A stretch of DNA of 64,000 nucleotides from UBA5070 sp035913415 (GTDB lineage Bacteria > Fibrobacterota > Fibrobacteria > UBA5070), in assembly GCA_035913415.1 (NCBI GenBank), contig JAMIIV010000194.1:1-64000 (forward strand). Reading direction: 5' to 3'. The notes under the pieces were generated by a model that made no database searches, was not told where the DNA came from, and saw only the letters and a list, made by a program, of their open reading frames with translations. The position numbers and the translations under genes were made by a program. Shown here piece after piece: positions 55,393-63,154 of the stretch (position 1 is its first letter; the number at the start of each line of letters is the position of its first letter).

Positions 55393-56304
55393 ATGGACGA
55401 GTCTCGTCAAGGGACAAAGGAGCGGATCGACGCGATCCGCTCGAAGACGGAAATCGCCCGAGGGGCCGTCGCACGGTGGCAGCGCAGGCTCCAGGGGGCG
55501 CTGGACCGTCTCCCCGACCCCGACCACCTCCTGCAGCGCTCGGAGCGCGACGAGGCCATCGCCACCGCGTTGCTGGCGGCGATGAAAGGCATCACCCGCG
55601 GATCGTCCGTGGCCCAACTCACGTTGTGGACCGCCGCGGGGCCCGAGCCGTTCGCCTTGGCTCTCGACCCCTCTCTGCCCGTGAGGGACCAGGCGGAGGC
55701 CTTGATGAAGGTCTCTCGTCGCACCCGGCGTGAAGCTCGGATCGTGCCCCAACGACGGGAGGTGCTCGAACGGGAGCGCGAAGAGGCCGACCAAGTCGGC
55801 GCCGACCTGGCCCTCGAGCCCACCGACATGCGCCTCTGGAAGGCCCGCGAAGCGATGCTCGCGGCTCTCGAAACCCGCCTGAGCCCCCGCGGATTGTGGC
55901 CCGTGCCCCCAAGGGTGGCCGACGAGCCCCCGCGTCGCGCTCCGGTGCGCTGGTCCCTGCCCGGCGGATGGATCCTGCTGGCAGGCCGTTCGGGCACCGA
56001 AAACGACTTCCTGACCACGCGCATCGCGCGCTCGGAAGACCTGTGGTTCCATGTCGCGAATGTTCCGGGCGCCCATGTGGTGCTGCGCAGTCCCGATGGC
56101 CGGGCCGGAACACCTCCGCCCGAACTGGTGGAGCGTGCCGCATCGCTGGCCGCATGGCTCTCCCGCCTGCGCGCCCAGGACACCGTGGAGGTGCGCTGGA
56201 CCGAGCGCAAACGGGTGCGCAAACCGCGCAAAGCCCCGGCGGGGACCGTGGTCATGGACCAGTCGCGCTCCCTCCTGGTGCGACCCGCTCCCCCACCCTC
56301 CTGA
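55393..56304 (+). CDS. NFACT-R domain protein (RqcH-like, lacking NFACT-N)
   Basis: A 303-residue protein. About residues 5-190 are charged and helical with coiled-coil character; the C-terminal ~100 residues are an NFACT-R (DUF814) domain: GGWILLAGRSGTENDFLTTRIARSEDLWFHVANVPGAHVVLR, with the family's N-D-x-L-T...DLWFHV core. RqcH/Rqc2 proteins use NFACT-R with NFACT-N and HhH domains to recruit tRNA-Ala to stalled 50S subunits; NFACT-N and its motifs are missing here. So it is either a shortened paralog or a different ribosome/RNA-binding protein. ATG at 55393 chosen; the upstream frame overlaps the neighbour's promoter region. Confidence 0.8.
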   Translation: MDESRQGTKERIDAIRSKTEIARGAVARWQRRLQGALDRLPDPDHLLQRSERDEAIATALLAAMKGITRGSSVAQLTLWTAAGPEPFALALDPSLPVRDQAEALMKVSRRTRREARIVPQRREVLEREREEADQVGADLALEPTDMRLWKAREAMLAALETRLSPRGLWPVPPRVADEPPRRAPVRWSLPGGWILLAGRSGTENDFLTTRIARSEDLWFHVANVPGAHVVLRSPDGRAGTPPPELVERAASLAAWLSRLRAQDTVEVRWTERKRVRKPRKAPAGTVVMDQSRSLLVRPAPPPS

Positions 56305-56343
56305 GGCCCTGTACCACCGAAAGGTGCCGCGGCGGGACCTCGA

Positions 56344-57042
56344 CTACGGCCAGGGGCCCAAGCGATGGGTGCTCGGCTTCGAGGGGACCACTTCGGGAGG
56401 CACACCGGCAAGCCCCAAGACATGGTGGCCCCAGGTGAGGGCCAAGCGCTCATGGCCCACCGGACGGGGGTGTACACCGTCGTAGGTCCATTTGATTTCG
56501 GGATGGGAACGTACCGCGGCCTCGAATTCTTCCCCGGTCGGCACCAGCAGGGCGTCTTCCTGTCTGGCCACCCGCACAACGGCCTGGCGATACTCCTGCA
56601 ACTCCTGGTTCCAGGGGTGATCGGGGTCGGCGTGCAACAGGCACGGGGTGAGGAAGGTCATCCCCAGCGCGCCGTGCTCGCGGGCCAAGGCCGCGATGCG
56701 GCGCAGATTGCGGGCGAAGTCGTCGGGATCGATGGGTTCGTGGCCTTGCCAGGGCACCCAGCGCCGCCACAGGTCGTTGGCGCCGACCAATACCGCCACC
56801 CTGCGCCCACGCGCCAGCTCCGGGTCGCCGCGCAGGACCTGAAGCACCTCCTGCGACCTCGCCCCGCCGCAGGCGCGATTGGCCATCGAAAGGTCGCATC
56901 CCGCCTCCCGGGCCAGGCGCACCGCCGCACCCGGCCAGGCAGAACCGATTCCCGAAGGATCGCGGGACCACAGGCCGTCGGAGAGACTGTCGCCCAGGAC
57001 CAACCAGGAAGAGGAAACGGAGGGCATGACGGATTCCGTCAT
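56344..57042 (-). CDS. SGNH/GDSL-family hydrolase
   Basis: A 232-residue esterase/lipase-type hydrolase without signal peptide. Block I VLGDSLSDG (catalytic Ser), block III VLVGANDLWRR (Asn) and block V TYDGVHPRPVGHE (Asp and His) are present; block II glycine is in NRACGGAR. Substrate unknown; members deacetylate carbohydrates or cleave short-chain esters. The start at 57042 overlaps the stop of the subtilase gene (TGATG), so it is translated after it; an ATG at 57027 is the alternative. Confidence 0.85.
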   Translation of the reverse strand: MTESVMPSVSSSWLVLGDSLSDGLWSRDPSGIGSAWPGAAVRLAREAGCDLSMANRACGGARSQEVLQVLRGDPELARGRRVAVLVGANDLWRRWVPWQGHEPIDPDDFARNLRRIAALAREHGALGMTFLTPCLLHADPDHPWNQELQEYRQAVVRVARQEDALLVPTGEEFEAAVRSHPEIKWTYDGVHPRPVGHERLALTWGHHVLGLAGVPPEVVPSKPSTHRLGPWP

Positions 57043-58997
57043 CAACGTGCGAGCACCATCCCCCGCAAGGTACCAGCACCCGACCGTAGCGTCCAGAGCA
57101 CGGGTCCGGTGGCGGAAAACGGCACCGACATCTTTCCCTGCCCCCGGTGGTGCCCCAAGGCCCGCCCGCGCAGGTCGGTCCAGGCCAGCTCCCACGCACC
57201 GGACTCGCGCACAAGGAAGACTCCGGGGCGGGCCACCATCCCCCCGGAACGCCCCGGTGGTGCCGACACCGGAACCGGCTGTTTGTAGGCGGCGAGCGCC
57301 CCGGGAATCCACAAGCGGGCTCCGGTGCGTGTAGCACCGGACAACGTGGCGACGGCCTGGGCTCCGCGCAGAAGGTCTTGGACCAGCGACTCGGGAGGCG
57401 CCGTGGGAGCCACCGAGGCCATCAGAGCCACGACACCCGAGGTCAGGGGCGCCGAGAACGAGGTCCCCCAGACGCGCACGTAGGCACCCTGGCCGGGTTG
57501 ATCGCGGTCGCGGGCGCGCAGGACAAAATCGTCGAGCTGGACGCCGGAATCGGAGGTGGTGGAGGATCCATCCGAGCCGAGGGTGAAGCGCACTTTGCAA
57601 GCCGCGCCGTCGGCGGCGCCGAGATCCAGCACCACGCGTTGCGAAGTCGCTTCCGACCAGGCCGACGAGACCCACACGGTGTCGGCAACCTTGGTGAACG
57701 TGGTGTCGGAGGCGACTTCGACCAGGAACCAGTCGCTGCCCGGCAACCTGCCGCGCAGGGAAAGATCCAGCAACAGCCCATGGCGGCGCTGCGTGTTGAG
57801 GAGCGGGCTGGTGATGGAGCGGGTGCGGTTGCGCGGATAGTTGCCCGTGGGGCTGTCGGAGAGCCACGTGCTTCCCAGCAAGGTTTCGGTTCCCCACGGG
57901 GAGGTGGTCGAACTGTTCCCCCACCCGGCAAGACCGTGCTCGAAGTCCTCGGTCCAGAGGGTGTCCCCATCGGGAATTCCGGCGGCCAGAAGTCCATCAC
58001 CCGGAGCCGACAGATCGACCAGACTGTCGGAGCGATTGGAGTAGGAACTCGGACGATCGCGCAGATCGGAGGCCCCCACCACGACCATGCCGGGGATGCG
58101 GGACGCCGCCGGATACCGAGGCGATGCATCGAGATCGACGGCTTCGTTGCCGGCCGAGACCACCACGACCGCACCCGAGTCGATGGCCTCCGCGATGGCC
58201 CGATCCAGAAGCGCCTGCTCAGGAAGTCCCCCCAGCGACAAGTTGATCACACGGGCCTTGCGTCGCACCGCGTACGCGAGGCCATCGAGGAGTTGCTGCA
58301 AACTGACGCGAGCACCTCCGTCGGCGACCCGGATGGGCAACACACGAACATTGGGGGCAACACCCGCCAACCCCATGGTGTTCCACTGCGCCACCACCAG
58401 CGAGGCCGTCGCCGTCCCATGGCCACCCACGTCGCGCGCCACGCCGTCCCCCCGGACAAAATCCCATCCCAAGGTGTCGTCGACGAAGCCGTTGCGGTCG
58501 TCGTCGACCCCTGGTGCTCCTGCCTTTTCGACAGCATTGTAGGCGAGGGCTCCAGCGAATTCCGGATGCCCGATGTCCACACCGCCGTCCAGGAAAGCCA
58601 CCACCACGGCGCTGTCACCGGTGGTCGTACGCCACCCTTCGGGGGCACCGATATCGGCACCAACAAGCCCGGTCACACCGTTGACCGTCTGCCCCGTGTT
58701 CCTCAGCGACCATTGATCGGAGTAGAAGGGCTCCGCAGTGGCATCGGCGTGCAGATGCCCGATCCAGTTGGGGACTTCACCGCCGGCTCGCCCCGCAAGA
58801 GGAGAGCCCCCCCCCAAACGCCGGACACGGTGGTGCCGCCCTTGGGCATCGGGCACCAGTACGCCGTCGGCACGGGGCGCACGCGCGCCCTGCCGTTCCG
58901 AAAGGAATCGCACGGAGTCCGATGAAGGGCCCAGAACCGGCACACCCTCCCCGCAGGACAGGGATAGACCTAGGGCGACGACAAGACTCGGAACCAT
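57042..58997 (-). CDS. Exported subtilisin-like serine protease
   Basis: A 651-residue S8 peptidase. The N-terminus is hydrophobic (VPSLVVALGLSLSCG), a possible signal. The pro-part ends near 100. The catalytic triad is Asp137 (LDGGVDIGHPEF), His193 (GGHGTATASL) and Ser513 (GTSFSAPLTSG), with oxyanion Asn in VSAGNEA. Between Asn and Ser, about 350-500, an inserted beta-sandwich (WTEDFEHGLAGWGNS ... VQLDDFVLRAR) looks like a P/MAM-type domain. The tail WELAWTDLRGRALGHH resembles the sorting-like C-termini of the cellulases. The ATG at 58997 has a poor ribosome site. Coupled to the SGNH gene. Confidence 0.87.
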   Translation of the reverse strand: MVPSLVVALGLSLSCGEGVPVLGPSSDSVRFLSERQGARAPRADGVLVPDAQGRHHRVRRLGGGSPLAGRAGGEVPNWIGHLHADATAEPFYSDQWSLRNTGQTVNGVTGLVGADIGAPEGWRTTTGDSAVVVAFLDGGVDIGHPEFAGALAYNAVEKAGAPGVDDDRNGFVDDTLGWDFVRGDGVARDVGGHGTATASLVVAQWNTMGLAGVAPNVRVLPIRVADGGARVSLQQLLDGLAYAVRRKARVINLSLGGLPEQALLDRAIAEAIDSGAVVVVSAGNEAVDLDASPRYPAASRIPGMVVVGASDLRDRPSSYSNRSDSLVDLSAPGDGLLAAGIPDGDTLWTEDFEHGLAGWGNSSTTSPWGTETLLGSTWLSDSPTGNYPRNRTRSITSPLLNTQRRHGLLLDLSLRGRLPGSDWFLVEVASDTTFTKVADTVWVSSAWSEATSQRVVLDLGAADGAACKVRFTLGSDGSSTTSDSGVQLDDFVLRARDRDQPGQGAYVRVWGTSFSAPLTSGVVALMASVAPTAPPESLVQDLLRGAQAVATLSGATRTGARLWIPGALAAYKQPVPVSAPPGRSGGMVARPGVFLVRESGAWELAWTDLRGRALGHHRGQGKMSVPFSATGPVLWTLRSGAGTLRGMVLAR

Positions 58998-59158
58998 GGG
59001 ATCATTGTACCGCCCGCCAGGCCGAGGCGCCACCGGGTCAGCCGCCCCAACCGCACCAACGGCACCCGTGGAATCCACGGATTTGGCAGCGATGCGTTCG
59101 GTGGTCCAGCCACCACCGTTACCGCGAACGGACGGCGGGAATCAGCACAACGGACGGA

Positions 59159-59962
59159 TCACAGGAAATCGCGCCGATCGAACCACCACGCGCCGACCGC
59201 CAGGATGGCCACCACCCAGCCGGCAGCGTGCAAGGTGGCCCAGGCCAGGTGCCAGGGCGGCAGGGGCAGGCTGTGCACAATCTCCGGACGCACGTTGAAC
59301 ATCTCCAGATCCGGCAGAATGCGACGCACCACGCGTGCGACGCCTTCAAACCAAGCGGGCAGAGGCTGCACCCCAGGGATGCGCTCGGCGTTGCGTTTCA
59401 TCGTTTCGATATAGTCCAGGATGCTGCCCGAAAGATGCGCCGCCAGGAAGGTGGCGAAGACCAGCAGCGAACTGACCACCGGGGTGGAAAAGCTGGAGAA
59501 GAACAGCGCCACGGCCGTGATCACGGCCATCTCCAGGAACACCCCGTAGGCGGCCAGCCACAGGCGCGGATCGAAGGTGTTGTGGCTCATGGCCAGCGCG
59601 GCCCACAGTCCGGCCATCATGACCAGCACGTTGACCACCAGCACCAGCAACAACCCGAGGTACTTGCCCACCAGGAACTGCCAGCGCCGCACCGGCTTGG
59701 ACAACAGCGTCAGGATGGTCTTGCGCTGGATCTCCTTCTGGATGAGCCCCACCCCGATGAAGATCGCGATGGCCAATCCCCCCAGCGACATCACTCCCAG
59801 GGAAAAGTCGGTGATGACTTTTTTCTGCGCAAAGACCGACCAATCCCCCAGGAGGACGGAAAAGCCCAACAGCAGCAGCACGAAGAAGAGCAACGTGTAC
59901 AGGATCTTGTCGCGCACCGTCTCGCGAAAGCTCGAGAGGGCGATCCAGAGGGTCTCACGCAA
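59159..59962 (-). CDS. ABC-2 type transporter permease
   Basis: A 267-residue membrane protein with about six hydrophobic segments, beginning with a short amphipathic helix (RETLWIALSSFRETVRDK) followed by ILYTLLFFVLLLLGFSVLLG; the first soluble loop has SLGGLAIAIFIGVGLIQKEI. This is the ABC-2/NosY-type permease layout. It overlaps the ATPase gene upstream by 8 bp, so the two form an exporter. Substrate unknown. Confidence 0.82.
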   Translation of the reverse strand: MRETLWIALSSFRETVRDKILYTLLFFVLLLLGFSVLLGDWSVFAQKKVITDFSLGVMSLGGLAIAIFIGVGLIQKEIQRKTILTLLSKPVRRWQFLVGKYLGLLLVLVVNVLVMMAGLWAALAMSHNTFDPRLWLAAYGVFLEMAVITAVALFFSSFSTPVVSSLLVFATFLAAHLSGSILDYIETMKRNAERIPGVQPLPAWFEGVARVVRRILPDLEMFNVRPEIVHSLPLPPWHLAWATLHAAGWVVAILAVGAWWFDRRDFL

Positions 59963-60713
59963 GTTCCACCTCCCGGGCCAGGATGTCTTCGAGCTTGCCG
60001 CGGTGTGCGGGGTCGGACGGATCGTTCAGGAGATCGTCCAAGGTGCCTTCCACGCGCAGTGTGCCGCGCACGACCATCGCCGCGTGGGTGCAGACCTCTT
60101 CCACGTCCGACAACACGTGGGAGGAATAGAAGATGGTGGCACCCGTGGCGTGGATGGCCTTCATGGCCTCGCGCACGTCGCGACGTCCCATCGGATCGAG
60201 TCCGCTCATGGGCTCGTCGAGGATGAGCAGGCGTGGTTCGTGCAGGATGGCCTGGGCCAGGCCCAGGCGCTGGCTCATGCCCTTGGAGTAGGTGCGCAGG
60301 CGTCGCGTCAGCCAGCCCGATTCGACCTTGCACAACGCGCACGAAGCGTCGATGCGATCGGACAGTTTCCGTCCGGAAAGACCCGACAACCGCCCGTAGT
60401 ACTGCAACAGCTCCAGTCCGGTGAGGTAGTCGTAGAACCAGGGCTGCTCGGGCTGGAAACCCACCTGCCGGCGCGAGGCGGGATCACGTGGATCCAGACC
60501 CATCAGCCGCACGGTGCCGGTGGTGGGGCGCAACAGGCCCATGAGGGTCTTGATGGTGGTGGACTTGCCCGCCCCATTGGGGCCGATGAACCCGTACAGC
60601 GCCCCTTCGGGAACCGTCAGGGACATGGAGCGCACGGCATCGACGGTGCGGAGCATGTGCTCCAGTCCCAGCCGGTAGCGTTTGGAGAAATCGCGGATCT
60701 CGATGGGATTCAC
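59955..60713 (-). CDS. ABC transporter ATP-binding protein
   Basis: A 252-residue ABC ATPase: Walker A GPNGAGKST (about 43-51), Q-loop VGFQPEQPWF, signature YSKGMSQRLGLAQA, Walker B LLILDEP, and switch His in YSSH. The C-terminal part is of the ABC-2 exporter type. The start is GTG at 60713, with GGGAGG 7 nt upstream, preferred over open frame further upstream. It pairs with the permease gene at 59159-59962. Confidence 0.9.
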   Translation of the reverse strand: MNPIEIRDFSKRYRLGLEHMLRTVDAVRSMSLTVPEGALYGFIGPNGAGKSTTIKTLMGLLRPTTGTVRLMGLDPRDPASRRQVGFQPEQPWFYDYLTGLELLQYYGRLSGLSGRKLSDRIDASCALCKVESGWLTRRLRTYSKGMSQRLGLAQAILHEPRLLILDEPMSGLDPMGRRDVREAMKAIHATGATIFYSSHVLSDVEEVCTHAAMVVRGTLRVEGTLDDLLNDPSDPAHRGKLEDILAREVELA

Positions 60714-60736
60714 GACCGGACCTCCCTTGGGGTGGA

Positions 60737-60964
60737 TCAGGACTCTTCCTTGCGGGCGCGTCGACGGGCCAAGGCCTGCAGGACGCGTCCGACAAAATAG
60801 AGCCCGGCACCACCGGACGCCAACCACAGGATGAGGGCGCGTGTGGCCCATTCGATTCCGGCGAGGTTGCGGGTCCAGACCCAGATGCCTCCGACCATGA
60901 CGGCCTGCCCGAGAAGCATGAGACCCAGGGCCGACTTGCCCAGGGTGGAGCGGGGAGCGTTCAC
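60737..60964 (-). CDS. Small two-helix membrane protein
   Basis: A 75-residue protein with two hydrophobic segments (LGLMLLGQAVMVGGIWVW and ALILWLASGGAGLYFVG) and a basic C-terminus (LARRRARKEES). No family recognised. It overlaps the MerR-like gene by 4 bp and precedes the ABC pair by 23 bp, so it is probably part of the same operon. Confidence 0.65.
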   Translation of the reverse strand: MNAPRSTLGKSALGLMLLGQAVMVGGIWVWTRNLAGIEWATRALILWLASGGAGLYFVGRVLQALARRRARKEES

Positions 60965-61353
60965 CAGGATTTCCTTCCGAAGCGCAATATGTCCAGGACT
61001 TCACGCAGGTCGCGGATCACCTGCTCGCGGTCCATGTCCTGGCCCGCGACGGCCTCCGGCTCGGGCAGCAGAAGCCCCAGTTGCCCGACCGGATCGATGC
61101 GGGTGCGGTCTTCCGCCAAGCGGCGGCGGGCCGCCTGCAGGGTGAGCTTCTCGTCGAGCATGAGCACGCGGATGCGCTCGACGAGGGCCAGTTCCTTGTC
61201 GCGGTACTGGCGGGTGCCGTTGGACCCCTTGCGGGGCCGCAATTGGGGAAACTCGGCTTCCCAGTAGCGCAACACGTGGGGCTCCAGTCCGGTCTTCTCG
61301 CAGACCTCCTGGAGACTCCACCAGACCTTTTCGTCGGCCGGCCCCTCGGCCAT
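60961..61353 (-). CDS. MerR-family transcriptional regulator
   Basis: A 130-residue protein with an N-terminal MerR-type winged helix: WSLQEVCEKTGLEPHVLRYWEAEFPQLRPRKGSNGTRQYRDKEL, then LVERIRVLMLDEKLTLQAARRRL. The C-terminal part is short, without cysteines or a sensor domain, as in the HspR/SoxR-less small MerR group often placed in housekeeping operons. It follows the PlsY-GpsA gene by 4 bp. Confidence 0.85.
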   Translation of the reverse strand: MAEGPADEKVWWSLQEVCEKTGLEPHVLRYWEAEFPQLRPRKGSNGTRQYRDKELALVERIRVLMLDEKLTLQAARRRLAEDRTRIDPVGQLGLLLPEPEAVAGQDMDREQVIRDLREVLDILRFGRKSW

Positions 61354-61357
61354 AACG

Positions 61358-63154
61358 TCAGCCCACCTCGCTCTTGGCCGCGCGGGCCATCAGTGATTCC
61401 ACCGATTCGCGGGCGGGGCGCCCGTCGAAAAGGATGCCGTGGACCTGCTCGGTGAGGGGCATCTCCACGCCGTGGATGCGGGCGAGTTCGCGCACGCCGG
61501 CCACGGTGCGGACACCTTCGGCGACCATCGTCATGCCACCCAGGACCTCGGCCAAAGGCTTGCCCAGGCCCACCTGCTCGCCCACGTGCCGGTTGCGGCT
61601 GTGTTTGGAGATGCAGGTGGTGATGAGGTCGCCCATGCCGGCAAGTCCCCAGAAGCTCTCGCGGGTGCCACCGAGTTTCTCGCCCAGGCGGGCCATCTCG
61701 GCCATACCGCGCGACATCAGGGCGCCGCGGGTGTTGTCTCCCAGGTCGAGGCCGTCGAGGATGCCCGACGCGATGGCGATCACGTTCTTGACCGCCCCGC
61801 ACAGCTCGATGCCGACGATGTCGGTGGAGCGGTAGGTGCGGAAATAGGGAGCCCGGAAATAGAGGTCCTGCAGGGCGGCCGCGTTGAGCTCGTCCTTGGA
61901 GGCCACCACCACCGAAGTGGGCACCTGGCGGGCGACCTCTTCGGCGTGCGAAGGGCCGGACAGCACGGAGACGTTGTCGACCGTGGCGCCGGGCAGCACA
62001 TCCATGACGATTTCCGTCATGCGCTTGAGGGTCTTCTCCTCGATGCCCTTGATGAAGCTCACCCACTGGCGCGAGGCGACCTCTTCGGCCGAAAGGATGC
62101 CGCGCACGGTGTTGCAGACCGAGCGCAGGGTGTGCGAGGGCACGATCAGCGACACGACCGCCGAACGCTCCAGAGCGGCCTTCATGTCGGAGGTGATCTC
62201 GATGGATTCGTGCAGGAATACGCCGGGAAGCTTGTCTTTGGACTCGCGGGTCTCGCGGAGCTTGGCGGCGTGTTCGGCCGAGTACTCCCACAACACCACC
62301 TTCAAACCCTTGGCGGCCAGGATCTCGGCGATCGCGATGCCCCACGAACCGGCGCCCAGGATGGCGACGCGGTCGGGGTCGAGCCCCTTGGAGACGGCCT
62401 GTGCGCGGAAGCGCGACACGGCGCGGTCGCGGATGTCGGCGGCGGCGGCCTCGCCCTTGCGGCCGAAGCGGAATTCCGTGCCCGCCTTCAGACGCTGGAT
62501 GTTGGCCCGGTGTTTCCAGACCACGAACAGCCCCACGATCCACGACAGGATCACCAACGCGGTGTCACCGTGGGCCACCAGCGAGCCCACCACGTAGGCC
62601 CAGTCGGGACCGACGTAACCGGCGGGAATCTGGGTCATGTAGCCCCAGGCCTTCTCGAGCATGAGGGCCGTGTTGGCCAAGGCCAGAAGCACGGCCCCGA
62701 CGATGGACGCCAGCGAGACGTAACCCTTCCACTTCAGGACCACCACCCACGCCACAAACGCGATGAGCGCGGTGAACGGGGAAATGCCGGCGAACACGCC
62801 CAATCCCGTGAGCACGCCTTTTCCGCCCTTGAACCCGGCGAAGACCGTGAAGGTATGCCCCACCACGGCGGCAAGGCCGCAGGCCAAGGCGAAGGTGGTG
62901 TGCCCGTGATCCATGTTCCAGGCCGCACGCGACCACGCCAATCCGATGAGCACCGCGCCCAGTCCCTTGCCGAAGTCGACCAAGGCCACCGGCAGGGCGG
63001 GTTTCCAGCCCAACACGCGAAAGACGTTGGTCAGGCCCGCGTTGCGCGAACCGTGTTGGCGGATGTCGATCCCCCCGAAAACCCGGCTGATCCAGACGGC
63101 GGTGGGGATGGACCCCAGGAGGTAGCACAGCGGAAGAGCGAACCAGAGCGTCAT
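61358..63154 (-). CDS. plsY-gpsA: Fused PlsY-GpsA: G3P acyltransferase and G3P dehydrogenase
   Basis: A single open frame of 598 residues joins two enzymes of phospholipid precursor synthesis. Residues 1 to about 225 are PlsY, the membrane acyl-phosphate:glycerol-3-phosphate acyltransferase (LLGSIPTAVWISR, GSRNAGLTNVFRVLG, GHTFTVFAGFKGGKGVLT, ending HRANIQRLKAG). After a linker of about 30 residues follows GpsA, NAD(P)-dependent glycerol-3-phosphate dehydrogenase (VAILGAGSWGIAIAEILA, SGPSHAEEV, GAVKNVIAIASGILDGLDLGDNTRGALMSRG). No stop or Met lies in the linker; a GTG there is the only possible internal start. GpsA makes glycerol-3-phosphate, the substrate of PlsY. The start overlaps the der stop by 4 bp. 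Confidence 0.88.
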   Translation of the reverse strand: MTLWFALPLCYLLGSIPTAVWISRVFGGIDIRQHGSRNAGLTNVFRVLGWKPALPVALVDFGKGLGAVLIGLAWSRAAWNMDHGHTTFALACGLAAVVGHTFTVFAGFKGGKGVLTGLGVFAGISPFTALIAFVAWVVVLKWKGYVSLASIVGAVLLALANTALMLEKAWGYMTQIPAGYVGPDWAYVVGSLVAHGDTALVILSWIVGLFVVWKHRANIQRLKAGTEFRFGRKGEAAAADIRDRAVSRFRAQAVSKGLDPDRVAILGAGSWGIAIAEILAAKGLKVVLWEYSAEHAAKLRETRESKDKLPGVFLHESIEITSDMKAALERSAVVSLIVPSHTLRSVCNTVRGILSAEEVASRQWVSFIKGIEEKTLKRMTEIVMDVLPGATVDNVSVLSGPSHAEEVARQVPTSVVVASKDELNAAALQDLYFRAPYFRTYRSTDIVGIELCGAVKNVIAIASGILDGLDLGDNTRGALMSRGMAEMARLGEKLGGTRESFWGLAGMGDLITTCISKHSRNRHVGEQVGLGKPLAEVLGGMTMVAEGVRTVAGVRELARIHGVEMPLTEQVHGILFDGRPARESVESLMARAAKSEVG

